Shown here one piece after another: positions 25,023 to 35,128 of a stretch of DNA of 64,000 bases (position 1 is its first letter; every line of letters starts with the position of its first letter). Made by a program: the position numbers and the translations under genes. A model generated the notes under the pieces. The model worked only from the letters and a program-made list of their open reading frames with translations, searched no databases and was not told where the DNA came from. The stretch comes from Haloarcula sebkhae (GTDB lineage Archaea > Halobacteriota > Halobacteria > Halobacteriales > Haloarculaceae): contig NZ_BMPD01000001.1 in NCBI RefSeq assembly GCF_014647415.1, forward strand, positions 806,001 to 870,000. The letters are read 5' to 3'.

Positions 25023-26345
25023 TCAGTCGTCGCCGGAGGCGACGGTGGTGCCTTCTTGCGTGCTTCCGACGAAGCCGGCCGTGTTAGCGACTTTCGCGAT
25101 TTCCGGCTGGAACACCCAGGCGGACAGCAACACAATCGGAATCATGGTAACGGCAGCCACGGAGTACCCGATGTGAAGGTTCGCCAGCCACGGCGCGGAG
25201 TAAAACAGCGGGTAGACGATCCCGCCGACAGTGCCGACGCCGCCGACGACGCCCGCGACCGAGCCCGAGTCGTCGGGGAACATCGCAGGTACCTGCGCGA
25301 ATATTGCGCCTTCGGCCCACGCACAGCCCGTGCCCACCAAGAAGCCGATCACGACGGCGTTCAGTAACACCCCGGAAAGGCCGGCCAGCGTCATGGCGAA
25401 CATCATCAGCACGATGAAACAGAGCCCGAGGAACGTCCACTGTTCGCGGTACTGGCCCTCGAAAAAGGGCAGGATGTTCTTCTCCTTGCGGGCCAACAGG
25501 TCGCTGCCGTAGCCGCCGAACGGCCGGAGCAGTCCCGCGGCAATCGAAAACGTCGCCGCGAAGGTGCTCGCGATGACGAGGTTGTCCTGATTGAACGCCT
25601 CGCGGTAGTAGGTGGCGAGCCACCCGTTCATCGACAGTTCCAGGCCAAAGGACATGATGTACGCGGCGGCGAGGACGACAGTGCCGTATCGCGTGGCCGT
25701 GTGCAGCCAGCCTTTGAAGTTGGTATCCTCCTTGGTCGCCTGACGTTTCGCCTCGGTCTTCGCGGCCTCGCCGAGCGTGTAGTAGGCGATTGCGAGGAGG
25801 ATGGAGACGATACCGGTGTAAAAGAACGCGGCTCGCCAGTTAGTCGAGAACAGCGGGCCGCTCCAGTCGGAGCCGAACACGCGGGGGAGAATCAATGCGC
25901 CACCGGCGGCACCGGCGTTCCCGACGCCGGCGTAGATGCCCTCCGCGAGGCCGAGGTTCTCTTCCTCGAACCACTCGGCGACGTGCTGGATGCCGATGAC
26001 GAACGTGATGCCGGCCGTCGCCACGATGAGGCGCAACACGAAGAACACGGAGTAGTCCTGTGCGAAAGCACTCCCGATCGAGAACACGCCGACGTACGCC
26101 AGCACGATGGCGAAGATGGCCGGCGCACCGAATTTATCGGAGAGCCAGCCGGTGAGCATCCGTCCGAACGGGGCCATCCAGATAGCCGAACTCGCCAGAA
26201 TTCCGATCTCTGCAGTCGTGAGCCCGAACTCCTCGGCCATCGGACCGGTAAACGGCGCAAAGGAGAACCAGATGAGAAACGAGAAATTGAACCCGATAGT
26301 CGCCAGCAGCAGCGTCCGGTACTTCGTCATCTTGATCAGTCCCAT
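25023..26345 (-). CDS. narK: Nitrate/nitrite transporter of the NNP (NarK) family
   Basis: Protein of 440 residues, MFS fold with about twelve helices. Both nitrate-signature regions are visible: [17 protein letters not shown] (about 139-155) and [20 protein letters not shown] (about 355-374). It imports nitrate (or exchanges nitrate/nitrite) for the assimilatory reductases encoded on both sides. The start ATG at 26343-26345 gives [11 protein letters not shown]; the second Met five residues later is an alternative start. Transcribed in the order nasA, narK, nirA, each with its own upstream region. Confidence 0.92.
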   Translation of the reverse strand: MGLIKMTKYRTLLLATIGFNFSFLIWFSFAPFTGPMAEEFGLTTAEIGILASSAIWMAPFGRMLTGWLSDKFGAPAIFAIVLAYVGVFSIGSAFAQDYSVFFVLRLIVATAGITFVIGIQHVAEWFEEENLGLAEGIYAGVGNAGAAGGALILPRVFGSDWSGPLFSTNWRAAFFYTGIVSILLAIAYYTLGEAAKTEAKRQATKEDTNFKGWLHTATRYGTVVLAAAYIMSFGLELSMNGWLATYYREAFNQDNLVIASTFAATFSIAAGLLRPFGGYGSDLLARKEKNILPFFEGQYREQWTFLGLCFIVLMMFAMTLAGLSGVLLNAVVIGFLVGTGCAWAEGAIFAQVPAMFPDDSGSVAGVVGGVGTVGGIVYPLFYSAPWLANLHIGYSVAAVTMIPIVLLSAWVFQPEIAKVANTAGFVGSTQEGTTVASGDD

Positions 26346-26665
26346 GCCGACACCTCGGTTACGGACTGACCATCATCCACAATTATTAACGAGTCTTTGT
26401 CCACCAATCCGATTTTATTTTGGATGTGTGACCACATCAGTACGTGAAGTCCGAAAGTCCCACCATTTAATAACAGTAACCCTTTACAGAACGGCTATTC
26501 CAGTCTGCTTGAGTGGATAGACCGCAAATATATCATCGGATATCCCCTGTTTAAGGACATTGAACGCCCAGCGGATCAGGGAATAACTGGACATATTTGG
26601 AGTGATTCGAGCGAGTTCCGAGAGCTGTGTGTTGGTCGCCCGTCAGGGCTGCGCCCGACAGACGC
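26346..26665 (-). promoter_or_regulatory. narK upstream region with nitrate-gene element
   Basis: No gene is supported in these 320 bp. TATA-like sequence (TTAATAAT on the minus strand) lies about 35-45 nt before the narK ATG. Further upstream, 26471-26488 reads TAACAGTAACCCTTTACA (plus strand) and matches 15 of 18 bases of an element before nasA; the three differences are transitions. It is a candidate activator site for nitrate or ammonium control. Confidence 0.5.
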
Positions 26666-28726
26666 TCAGTCGGCCGTGGCCGGCGGTAGTTCGGCCTCTG
26701 GGGCGACGAGGCGAGCAGCACACTGCTTGAAGTTCGGCTCGTCGGACTGGGGGTCCCGATCCGAAAGCGTCAGCCGGTTCGTCGCCGGATGGTGAATCGG
26801 GAGCCACACCATCCCGCGGGGGACGCCCTCATCGCGGTCGATGTCGACCGTCGCGGAGCCGCGGCGCGTTTCGACGGTCAGCGTCCCGTCGGAGAGTTGT
26901 TCGCTGTGTTCCGCGACCGTTTCGGGGTGGGTTCGGGCCACCAGCGGCCCAGCCTCGCCCCCACGGGACCGGACGCCGGTGTTGTACCCGTCGGCCTCGC
27001 GGGCGGTCGTCAGGGTCAGCGGGTAGTCGTCGTCAGTCGGCTCTGGGAGCGACCCCTGACGGCCGGTCGAGAACTGCGCGCGGCCGGAGGTGGTCGGGAA
27101 CGACCACGACTCGTCGTCGTAGTAGCGGTAGCCACCGGCGCTTTCCTCGTCGGGCGAGGGCCACCGGACAGCGTGAACCTCGTCCAGTCGCTCGTAGGTG
27201 ATGCCTGAGCAGTCGGCGACCGTCCCCTCGGTGAGCGCGGTGAACTCGTCGAACACGGCCGACGGGTCTGGCGATGTGCTCCCGAACAGCCCGGGGAACA
27301 GCCGTGAGCTGATGGTGGCGATGATGTCCAGATCCGGCCTGACGCCGCTTGGTACGTCGGTCGCCGACCGGACCCGGGAGATGGTCCGCTCCATGTTCGT
27401 CGTCGTCCCGTCGCTTTCGCCCCACGTCGCGGCGGGCAGAATCACGTCGGCAATCTCGGTCGTTTCGGTGTGGAAGGCGTCCTGCACGACGACGAAGGCG
27501 TCTTCCAGTGTCTCGCGGACGCTCTCGGCCTCGGGCATGCCGGCGACGGGATTGGTGGCGACAGCCCAGACAGCTTCGGGTTCGCCTTCGAGCATCCCGA
27601 CCGGACCGGGACCGGTGTCGTCGGGGAGGCGGTCCACCGGCACATCCCAGTGGTCGGCGACGGTACGACGGTGGTCCGGGTCCTCGAAAGCCCGCTGGCC
27701 GGGCCAGGAGCCCTTCGAGGAGCAGATACGGGTCCCCATGGAGTTGGCCTGGCCGGTCAGCGAGAACGGGCCGCCGCCGGGCCGGAGGTTCCCTGTCGCC
27801 AGCGTCAGGTCGATGAGCGCCCGGGCGGTCTCGGTCCCCTGGACGTGCTGATTGATGCCCATGCCCCAGTAGACGAGCGCCCGCTGGTCCATCGCGTCTG
27901 CAAGCAGGTCCACGTCGGCCATCTCGACGCCGGCCTCGTCGGCGGCGTCGGCAGCGTCGGGCAGGGTCGCGAGCAAATCCTCGAACCCGTCGGTCGCTTC
28001 GTCGACGAACTCGCGATCGACACGCCCTGTTTCAACGATTCGGGCGAGGACAGCCCGAGCCAGCGCGAGATCCTTGCCCGGGGCAGGCGCGACGTGGTGG
28101 TCGGAGTTCTCCGCCGTCTCGGAGCGGACGGGGTCGACGACGATGATTTCGACGCCGTCCTCGTCAGCGGACTGCTGAATCCAGCGGAACATGACAGGAT
28201 GGGCGACTGCCGGGTTCGCCCCCCAGACGACGTGACGGTCGGCATCGCTGATGTCGGCGTACGTACACGGCGGCGCGTCGCTGCCGAAGGCCTGGTAGTA
28301 GGCGGTGACGGCGCTGGCCATGCACAGCGTCGTGTTGGCGTCGTAGTTCGTCGTGCCGAAGCCACCGCGGGCGACCTTCCCCAGCGCGTAGGCGGCCTCG
28401 TTTGTCTGCTGGCCGCTGCCCAGCACGGCGACGGAGTCGGGGTCCTGCTGGTGGGCGGCCTGAAGGCCCTCAACGGCGCGGGCCAGCGCCACGTCCCACT
28501 GGGTCTGGCGGAGTTCGCCGCCGCTTCGGACCATCGGCCGGGTGAGCCACTCCCCGTCGGGGGCCTTGCTCTCCCGGAGGCCACGCGCACAGGCGAGTCC
28601 CTGGCTGACCGGGTGGGCGGCGTCTCCGCGGACGGCGTCGATGCCGTACCCCTCGTCAGCGCCCTGATGCATATGCCCACAGCCCACCGCACACCGCATA
28701 CATGTCGTCGGCACCCAGTCGCTCAC
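26666..28726 (-). CDS. nasA: Assimilatory nitrate reductase (molybdopterin oxidoreductase)
   Basis: Protein of 686 residues of the Mo-bis-MGD oxidoreductase family. An N-terminal [4Fe-4S] site (C9-x2-C12-x3-C16, then LACARG near 45) is followed by the MGD-binding domains (GMGINQHVQGTETARALIDL around 292) and a C-terminal molydopterin-dinucleotide domain (LTTAREADGYNTGVRSRGGE, about 574). It lacks a Tat signal, so it is cytoplasmic and assimilatory. It reduces nitrate to nitrite, passing product to NirA; ferredoxin is the probable donor. An 18-bp element shared with narK lies 104 bp upstream of the ATG. Confidence 0.92.
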   Translation of the reverse strand: MSDWVPTTCMRCAVGCGHMHQGADEGYGIDAVRGDAAHPVSQGLACARGLRESKAPDGEWLTRPMVRSGGELRQTQWDVALARAVEGLQAAHQQDPDSVAVLGSGQQTNEAAYALGKVARGGFGTTNYDANTTLCMASAVTAYYQAFGSDAPPCTYADISDADRHVVWGANPAVAHPVMFRWIQQSADEDGVEIIVVDPVRSETAENSDHHVAPAPGKDLALARAVLARIVETGRVDREFVDEATDGFEDLLATLPDAADAADEAGVEMADVDLLADAMDQRALVYWGMGINQHVQGTETARALIDLTLATGNLRPGGGPFSLTGQANSMGTRICSSKGSWPGQRAFEDPDHRRTVADHWDVPVDRLPDDTGPGPVGMLEGEPEAVWAVATNPVAGMPEAESVRETLEDAFVVVQDAFHTETTEIADVILPAATWGESDGTTTNMERTISRVRSATDVPSGVRPDLDIIATISSRLFPGLFGSTSPDPSAVFDEFTALTEGTVADCSGITYERLDEVHAVRWPSPDEESAGGYRYYDDESWSFPTTSGRAQFSTGRQGSLPEPTDDDYPLTLTTAREADGYNTGVRSRGGEAGPLVARTHPETVAEHSEQLSDGTLTVETRRGSATVDIDRDEGVPRGMVWLPIHHPATNRLTLSDRDPQSDEPNFKQCAARLVAPEAELPPATAD

Positions 28727-28829
28727 AGCCCCTCACGCGCCGTTCCGACGCCCGTCTGTCCACTGTGATATGATATTTCAGTACGTTCGGATAGCATTCT
28801 CGTACTTACGTAGATGAACACACACTGTA

Positions 28830-28847
28830 TAACAGTGACTCTTTACG
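28830..28847 (-). promoter_or_regulatory. nasA upstream element shared with narK
   Basis: Plus-strand TAACAGTGACTCTTTACG at 28830-28847, matching 15/18 bases of the narK element at 26471-26488. It sits 104 bp before the nasA ATG; a TATA-like AAATATCATATC (minus strand) is closer, about 40 nt before the ATG. This fits an upstream activator site for the nitrate genes. Confidence 0.45.
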
Positions 28848-28948
28848 AAATACTTATTTCAACGGTAAGTCCGTGACGTACGTCCACCAAGTCGATTGCA
28901 CCGCCAGGTAACAACAGTTTCTTTCTGGCAGCGGTCAAACGGCAGCGT

Positions 28949-30286
28949 ATGAACCACGAGCAGTCACGAGCGCTGTACGACCGCGCCCTGTCGGTGCTGT
29001 CGGGCGGCGTCAACTCCTCCGTGCGAGCGACGCGGCCCTATCCGTTCTTCGTCGACAAGGGGGACGGCGGGCACGTCATCGACGCCGACGGGAACCGATA
29101 CATCGACTTCGTCATGGGCTATGGTCCGCTGCTGCTGGGCCACAGTCTGCCCGAACAGGTCCAGTCGGCCATCCAGCAACACGCCGCCGAGGGGCCGATG
29201 TACGGCGCACCCACTGAAGTCGAGGTCGAACTGGCCGAGTTCGTCACCCGGCACGTCCCCAGCGTCGAGATGCTCCGGTTTGTCAACAGCGGGACCGAGG
29301 CAACGGTCTCGGCGGTCCGACTGGCTCGTGGCTACACGGGACGGGACAAGATCGTCGTGATGCAGAGCGGCTACCACGGCGCACAGGAGTCCACGCTGGT
29401 CGAGGGCGAGGGGGACCACACGGCCCCGTCCAGCCCCGGCATCCCCGAAAGCTTCGCTGAACACACGCTGACTGTCCCGTTCAACGACGAAGAAGCCGCC
29501 CACGAAGTGTTCGAGGAACACGGCGACGATATCGCGGCCGTCCTCACCGAACCCATCCTCGGGAACTACGGCATCGTCCACCCGGTCGAAGGCTACCACG
29601 ACACACTCCGGGAACTCTGTGACGACCACGGCTCCCTGCTGATCTTCGACGAGGTCATCACCGGCTTCCGAATCGGCGGTCTGCAGTGTGCGCAGGGCGC
29701 GTTCGACATCGACCCCGACATCACCACCTTCGGGAAGATCGTCGGCGGCGGCTTCCCGGTCGGGGCCATCGGCGGCAAAAGCGAGATTATCGAGCAGTTT
29801 ACACCCGCCGGCGACGTGTTCCAGTCCGGGACGTTCTCGGGCCACCCCGTGACGATGGCGGCCGGCCTGGAGACGCTACGGTATGCAGCTGAACACGACG
29901 TATACGACCATGTCAACGACCTCGGCGAGCGTCTCCGAGCGGGCCTGCAGGACATCCTCGAAGATCAGGCTCCCGAATACACCGTCGTCGGTCGCGACTC
30001 GATGTTCAAGGTCATCTTCACCCGCGACGGCCCTGATTCCTTCGACGGCCACTGCGAGGCTGGCTGCCAGCAACAGGAGTCCTGTCCGCGGTTCGACTAC
30101 TGTCCGAAGACCGGCCACGACGTGACACAGGCCGAAACCGAGCGGTGGGAGCGGCTGTTCTGGCCCGCGATGAAAGACCAGGGCGTGTTCCTCACGGCGA
30201 ACCAGTTCGAGTCACAGTTCATCTGTGATGCCCACACAGGTGAGGACATAGAGAATGCGCTCGAAGCATACAAAGAGGCGATATGA
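28949..30286 (+). CDS. hemL: Glutamate-1-semialdehyde 2,1-aminomutase
   Basis: Protein of 445 residues, class III PLP aminotransferase fold. Signatures: GGVNSSVRA near the N-terminus, [28 protein letters not shown] (about 231-243) and the PLP Lys at about 263 in TFGKIVGGG. It converts glutamate-1-semialdehyde to 5-aminolevulinate, feeding HemB. Near the C-terminus an insertion (about 368-390) carries four cysteines with spacing C-x3-C-x5-C-x5-C, not present in bacterial HemL as I know it, a possible metal or Fe-S site. Confidence 0.96.
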   Translation: MNHEQSRALYDRALSVLSGGVNSSVRATRPYPFFVDKGDGGHVIDADGNRYIDFVMGYGPLLLGHSLPEQVQSAIQQHAAEGPMYGAPTEVEVELAEFVTRHVPSVEMLRFVNSGTEATVSAVRLARGYTGRDKIVVMQSGYHGAQESTLVEGEGDHTAPSSPGIPESFAEHTLTVPFNDEEAAHEVFEEHGDDIAAVLTEPILGNYGIVHPVEGYHDTLRELCDDHGSLLIFDEVITGFRIGGLQCAQGAFDIDPDITTFGKIVGGGFPVGAIGGKSEIIEQFTPAGDVFQSGTFSGHPVTMAAGLETLRYAAEHDVYDHVNDLGERLRAGLQDILEDQAPEYTVVGRDSMFKVIFTRDGPDSFDGHCEAGCQQQESCPRFDYCPKTGHDVTQAETERWERLFWPAMKDQGVFLTANQFESQFICDAHTGEDIENALEAYKEAI

Positions 30287-30287
30287 G

Positions 30288-31091
30288 GTGAGCGACGACG
30301 ACATCGCACTGTCCGAGAAGCGGATGTACGGGGCGAAACGACCGGAGACCCACGCGTACGTCGCGTCAGGACTGGGCGTCACCCGCGTCGAGACAGCCGG
30401 TGGCCAGATCGGCCGGTTCAGCCTGAGCGAGCGGTGCAACGCCCGTGACGTGGCCGGCGCGAGCGGCGAAGTCGCGGTCGCCACCGACGAGGACGTACTC
30501 GTGTTGACCGACGACGGTTTCGTCCCGACCGGGTTCGGGCCGGCCACCGCGGTCGGCTACGACGGCGACGGACTGCTCGCAGCCGGCGACGGCCACGTCG
30601 CTCGGTACGACGGTGAGTGGCGGGATATCGGCGCGGTCGCAGACGTCCGTGCCATCGACGGCGACCGCCTCGCTGCGGCCGAGGGCGTGTACGCCCTCCC
30701 GTCACTCGACCGACTCGGCCTCGTGGACGTGGCCGACGTGGCGGGCGACTACGCCGCAACCGAGAGCGGGCTGTACCACTACGAAGGCGAGAGCGGCGAG
30801 TGGACCGAGGTCCGGTCGGGCCACCATCTGGCGGTTGCAAGCGACGGCGAACGCGTCCACGCTGCCGCGGCGGACGGCTTGTACGAACTGGCAAAGGGTG
30901 CGTGGGAGCCCTGTTCGTTGCCGGCCACCGAACGCGTCGTCGACGTGACGTACGGCGACGACACTTACGCCATCACCGAGAACGGGACCTTCCTCGTCGC
31001 GACCGCCGCCGAGGCGACCGCCGACGGACAGGGCGGCTGGCGACAGCGCTCGCTGGGCGTCCCCGACGTCGTCGGTGTCGCCGTGGCCTGA
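30288..31091 (+). CDS. Beta-propeller-like conserved haloarchaeal protein
   Basis: Protein of 267 residues built of repeated short beta units (for example EVAVATDEDVLVLTDDG, DYAATESGLYHYEGE, DTYAITENGTFLVA), which suggests a beta-propeller. It resembles a haloarchaeal family named after Haloferax HVO_0234; that is from memory. The GTG start at 30288 lies one base after the hemL stop and is followed by SDDDIALSEKRMYGAK; an in-frame ATG further upstream would lie within hemL. The role is unknown; co-transcription with hemL is likely. Confidence 0.75.
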   Translation: MSDDDIALSEKRMYGAKRPETHAYVASGLGVTRVETAGGQIGRFSLSERCNARDVAGASGEVAVATDEDVLVLTDDGFVPTGFGPATAVGYDGDGLLAAGDGHVARYDGEWRDIGAVADVRAIDGDRLAAAEGVYALPSLDRLGLVDVADVAGDYAATESGLYHYEGESGEWTEVRSGHHLAVASDGERVHAAAADGLYELAKGAWEPCSLPATERVVDVTYGDDTYAITENGTFLVATAAEATADGQGGWRQRSLGVPDVVGVAVA

Positions 31092-31138
31092 TATGGCTTC
31101 ACAGTAGACCCCCTACGTTGACCGGTGATCATGCTTTC

Positions 31139-32248
31139 TTACTGCGGTACATGCTGTTCGTTGGTTTCTTTCAAAATAATTCCATACCCTCGGAGCGCCC
31201 CGGACTCATCAAAACTCGCAGAGAGCGTCATGTCTGCCCAGCAGTGGGTGCCGTTCTGTCGGATCTGTAGTCCGTCGTGGGAGGCAGACCCCGAGGTTTT
31301 CGCTGTATCGAGGAGTTGCTCTGTGAGGTCATTCGCCGAGTCTGACCCCTCGAAGAGCGTCGAAACATGCGCTCCAAGGATTTCTTCCACATCGTACCCC
31401 GTAAACCGTCGAGCACCGTCGTTCCAGCGCGTAATGTAGCCTTCGTGGTCAAGGGTGAAGAAGGCGCGGTCGGTCATAGCGTCGGTGAGAACGTCGAACT
31501 GAGTGCTCTCTTCCATCAACTGTGTCCGCTCCGGTGTGATATCCCGTGCTGTACACACGATTACCCCGTCGGCGGCGTGAGCCAGACGATGCTTCGTGAT
31601 AAGTCTGTCTCCGTCCTTCATTAGCCGAACCGTCTCACCCGACCAGTGTTCGTTCTTCTTGACCGCTGGGATAATGTCATTTTCCAGCCGGTCCGCTTCG
31701 TTGTCGTGGTACAGGACGTTCCAGTGATCGCCTGTCAGCTCCTCCTGCTCGTATCCAAATAAATCCGCGAAGGCAGGGTTCACGTACGAAAACGTCCCGT
31801 CCGGGTCAATGAGGCTAATGCCTTCGCTGGCGGTCTTCATCGCCCTGTAGCTGCGGTCGATGGTGCGGACGGCACGGTACCGTTCGATCAGATTCGTGAT
31901 TCGATTTGCCAAAATAGCGTACTGGTCAGTTCCGTTCTCCTTCTGGATGTACTCCGTCACGCCAGCGGTAATGGCTTCGCTCGCGATCTCTTCGCTCCCT
32001 TTGCCGGTAAAAAGGATGAACGGCAGGTCGGGGAACTCTTCGCGAACCGTCGCAAGAAGTTCTAACCCGTCCATTGTGGGCATCTCATAATCCGAAACAA
32101 TACAGTCGATGTCCTCCCGTTGAAGCGTCTTGAGCGCATCGGCTCCACTTGTCGCCGTCAGAACTTCGAGCCGGTCGTCCTCTTTTTCGAGGAACTCGGC
32201 GGTTAAATCCGCAAAATCAGGCTCGTCATCGACATGCAATATTATCAT
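31139..32248 (-). CDS. REC-PAS-PAS signalling protein
   Basis: Protein of 369 residues. A receiver domain covers about 1-120 (ILHVDDEPDF, the phospho-acceptor Asp in CIVSDYEMPTMDGLELL about 53, K at about 103 in EYIQKENG). Two PAS domains follow (about 130-250 and 255-365; NPAFADLFGYEQEELTG and RFTGYDVEEILG). No histidine-kinase, HTH or other output domain is present, so it works through protein contact or by passing phosphate. No cognate kinase gene lies next to it. Its codons are less G+C-rich than those of the neighbours, hinting at accessory origin. An A+T-rich region of about 230 bp lies upstream. Confidence 0.88.
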   Translation of the reverse strand: MIILHVDDEPDFADLTAEFLEKEDDRLEVLTATSGADALKTLQREDIDCIVSDYEMPTMDGLELLATVREEFPDLPFILFTGKGSEEIASEAITAGVTEYIQKENGTDQYAILANRITNLIERYRAVRTIDRSYRAMKTASEGISLIDPDGTFSYVNPAFADLFGYEQEELTGDHWNVLYHDNEADRLENDIIPAVKKNEHWSGETVRLMKDGDRLITKHRLAHAADGVIVCTARDITPERTQLMEESTQFDVLTDAMTDRAFFTLDHEGYITRWNDGARRFTGYDVEEILGAHVSTLFEGSDSANDLTEQLLDTAKTSGSASHDGLQIRQNGTHCWADMTLSASFDESGALRGYGIILKETNEQHVPQ

Positions 32249-32480
32249 TATCGTGTAGGATTACTATGCCGAGCAATTTGAACTGAGAGGGGATAAATAT
32301 ATTAGGTAACGTTAAATTCAGTGATAAAAATATATTGAATAGTCATAATTTACGCAAAGAATGCAAGAGATCTACTTACCAGTGACAATACGGTAGCAAA
32401 ACACTCCAGCCGAGTGTACGCATCACCCACGATGTCGGGGAATCGAAAAGAGGTTTAGCCCGGACAGCCACCCACCGCAC

Positions 32481-33335
32481 ATGATTATCCCCGGGGCGGA
32501 CACGCAGGCGTTCGCGGTGACCCTCGCCGAGGCGACCGGCGAGCGGCTGGGACGGGTCGAGTACGAACGGTTCCCCGACGGTGAACACGTCGTCCGGGTC
32601 CCCGACGCGGTCGCCGGCGAGCGGGCGATCGTCGTCGCGTCGACCGTCGACAGCGACGCGCACCTCCAGTTGCTCCAGTTGCAGGACGCGGCCCGCGAAA
32701 GCGGTGCGAGCGAAGTCGTCACCGTCATCCCGTACATGGGTTACGCCCGCCAGGACGAGGCGTTCAAGCCCGGCGAACCGGTGTCCTCGCGGGCGATGGC
32801 CCGCGCCATCTCGACGGGAACCGACCGGGTGCTGACCGTGAATCCCCACGAGCCGGCCGTCTGCGACTTCTTCGAGGTGCCAGCTACCAACGTCGACGCC
32901 GCGAGGGTCCTCGCAGACCCGCTGCCGGACACGCTCGACGACCCGCTCTTTCTCTCGCCCGACGAAGGCGCAATCAACCTCGCTGAGACGGTCCGGGACG
33001 CATACGGCGAGGGCGAGACGGACTTCTTCGAGAAGGACCGGGACTATGACACCGGCGACATCGAGATCAGCCCCAGCGACGCGCCGGTCAAGGGCCGGGA
33101 CGTGGTGCTTGTCGACGACATCATCGCCACCGGATCGACGATGAGCGAGTCCGTCGGCGTCCTCGACGACCGCGACGCCCAGCGTGTATTCGTCAGTTGC
33201 GTCCACCCGATGCTCGCCAGCAACGCCCTGACGAAACTGAACAGCGCCGGCGTCGAGGCCGTCTACGGGACGGACACGCTCGAACGCGCGGTCAGCGAGG
33301 TCAGCGCCGCGCCCGTTGTCGCGGCGAACCTGTAA
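32481..33335 (+). CDS. prs: Ribose-phosphate pyrophosphokinase
   Basis: Protein of 284 residues, short archaeal PRPP synthase type. It makes PRPP from ribose-5-phosphate and ATP for purine, pyrimidine, His and Trp synthesis. Motifs: ERFPDGEHVVRVP (about 28), VIPYMGYARQDEAFKPGEP (about 82, ATP/metal loop) and the PRPP-binding loop VVLVDDIIATGSTM (about 208-221). TATA-like GTTTAGCC is about 27 nt ahead of the ATG, so it is probably leaderless. The only metabolic gene in a stretch otherwise holding signalling and accessory genes. Confidence 0.96.
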   Translation: MIIPGADTQAFAVTLAEATGERLGRVEYERFPDGEHVVRVPDAVAGERAIVVASTVDSDAHLQLLQLQDAARESGASEVVTVIPYMGYARQDEAFKPGEPVSSRAMARAISTGTDRVLTVNPHEPAVCDFFEVPATNVDAARVLADPLPDTLDDPLFLSPDEGAINLAETVRDAYGEGETDFFEKDRDYDTGDIEISPSDAPVKGRDVVLVDDIIATGSTMSESVGVLDDRDAQRVFVSCVHPMLASNALTKLNSAGVEAVYGTDTLERAVSEVSAAPVVAANL

Positions 33336-33494
33336 TCGTTGGAGCGCTGCGCTGTTTGTACGACTGGCAGCCAGCGGACAACTGACATGGTGGCTCAAAT
33401 CTCGAGAGAAGAAATGTCAGCCGCGGGTACATACCAGTGCCAATTCTAATAATGCGTCACAAGGTTGATTCCCAGCCGAGCGTGGTACACCAAT

Positions 33495-34994
33495 ATGGCT
33501 CCGGAGAATGGACCGCAGTACAGCGTTGAGGAGGAGTGGGACCAGCTCTATATCGACGGTGGCTGGTGTGAATCTGATTCGGGCGACAGTCTCACTGTTG
33601 AGAATCCGTCGACAAGAGAGATAGTTTCACAGGTCCCCCGTGGGAACGAGGCAGATGTCAACGCGGCGTATAACGCCGCCGAACACGCCCAGAACACATG
33701 GGCACAGACGCCGCCCGCACAGCACGAAAAGCTGACACAGAACCTGCTACAGGCGATCGAACAGCACCGCGAATAGATTGTCGCGCTCCTTGCAGCCGAA
33801 GCCGGGCAGGTACCGGCGGTAGGCCACACGTCTGTGGACCTGACGACGGACCAGGTCGCCGAAGCCGCCACCGTACCTCGACGGATGAAAGGCGAACACG
33901 CCGTGTCGAACATTCCCGGCAAAGAGCACATCATCGAGCGTGAGCCACAGGGCGTGGTGACCGTAATCTCACCATGGAACTTCCCACTGAATCTCTCTGT
34001 CCGGGCACTGGCGCCGGCTATTGCCGCCGGGAACACGGTTGTGCTGAAACCCGCGACAAATACACCCATCACTGGTGGACTCCTGTTTGCTCGGCTGTTC
34101 GAGGAAATCGGGTTCCCAGATGGTGTACTGAATATTGTGACTGGGCGAGGCTCCGAAATCGGTGACGCTGTCGCGGGTCACGAACATAGCGATGTCGTGG
34201 CGTTCACCGGGTCGAGCGAGGTTGGCCGCCGGGTTGCCGCCACAGCCGGGGAAAACCTCTCCGAGGCTGCAATGGAACTGGGCGGCAACAACGCACATAT
34301 TGTGACAGCCGATGCGGACGTCGATGCAGCGGTCGATGCCGGGTTGTTCGGGTCCTTTACCCACCAGGGTCAGGTCTGTATCTCGATCAATCGCCATATC
34401 GTGGAAGCGGGTGTCTACGACGAGTACGTCAAGAAGCTGACTGCCCGCGTTGAGAACCTGCCTGCTGGGAGTGCGCACGACGATGTCGTTATTGGGCCAA
34501 TTATCGACGAGTCACAGCGTGATGAGATACTGACGTACATACAGCAGACTATCGAAGCCGGCGCTACGCTCGAAACAGGTGGCGATATTGTCGAACTCGA
34601 CGGCGTCGGTGACTCACTAGTGGTAGCGCCGACGGTGCTTTCAGACGTGACAAACGAGATGGCCGCCGCTTGCAACGAACACTTCGGCCCGGTTGTTCCG
34701 ATTATTCCCGCCGCAGATGTCGACGAGGCTGTTGCGCTTGCGAACGATACGCCACTTGGGCTGTCCGGCTCAGTGCATGCTGGCGACGTCGGCGCTGGTA
34801 AGCGCATCGCACAGCGGATGGAGACCGGGATGGTCCATGTTAACGACCAGCCGATTAACGACGAGGCACACGTCCCGTTCAGCGGCACTGGCGCGTCGGG
34901 CGTCGGCGGGTACAACAGTGATGACTTCCTCGCCGAGGTCACCGAGAAGAAGTGGATATCACTGCAACACGAGAAACGCGAATTCCCCTTCTAA
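33495..34994 (+). pseudogene. Aldehyde dehydrogenase gene interrupted by one amber codon
   Basis: A full-length NAD(P)-dependent aldehyde dehydrogenase frame of 499 codons, except that codon 94 (33774-33776) is TAG. The frame is otherwise open before and after, in the same phase: EQHRE-stop-IVALLAAEAGQ. The GAA-TAG-ATT context suggests GAG to TAG, a single-base change. All catalytic landmarks survive downstream: SPWNFPLNLS, PATNTPITGG, the Glu in MELGGNNAH (about 260) and the nucleophilic Cys in GQVCISINRH (about 294). Without suppression the product is a 93-residue stub; a restart GTG at 33834 would lack part of the N-terminal NAD region. The paralogous substrate is unknown. The codons are less G+C-rich than usual here. 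Confidence 0.85.
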
Positions 34995-35128
34995 CTCCGC
35001 GGTAGCGTGGATTGTATGAGAGCCCAGGTTATGTCGGCACTGGTCCGACGTGTCACTGTCCCATACTATTCGACACTGGGCTATCGACAGGCTAAAAGCT
35101 GCATACACTTCGGAGATAACTACGTACG

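Noticed and set aside
33774-33776. Pyrrolysine or other recoding of the amber codon in aldehyde dehydrogenase
   Set aside because: Haloarchaea of this type are not known to use pyrrolysine, no pyl genes are in the window, and the codon fits a one-base change from Glu in an otherwise normal family position.
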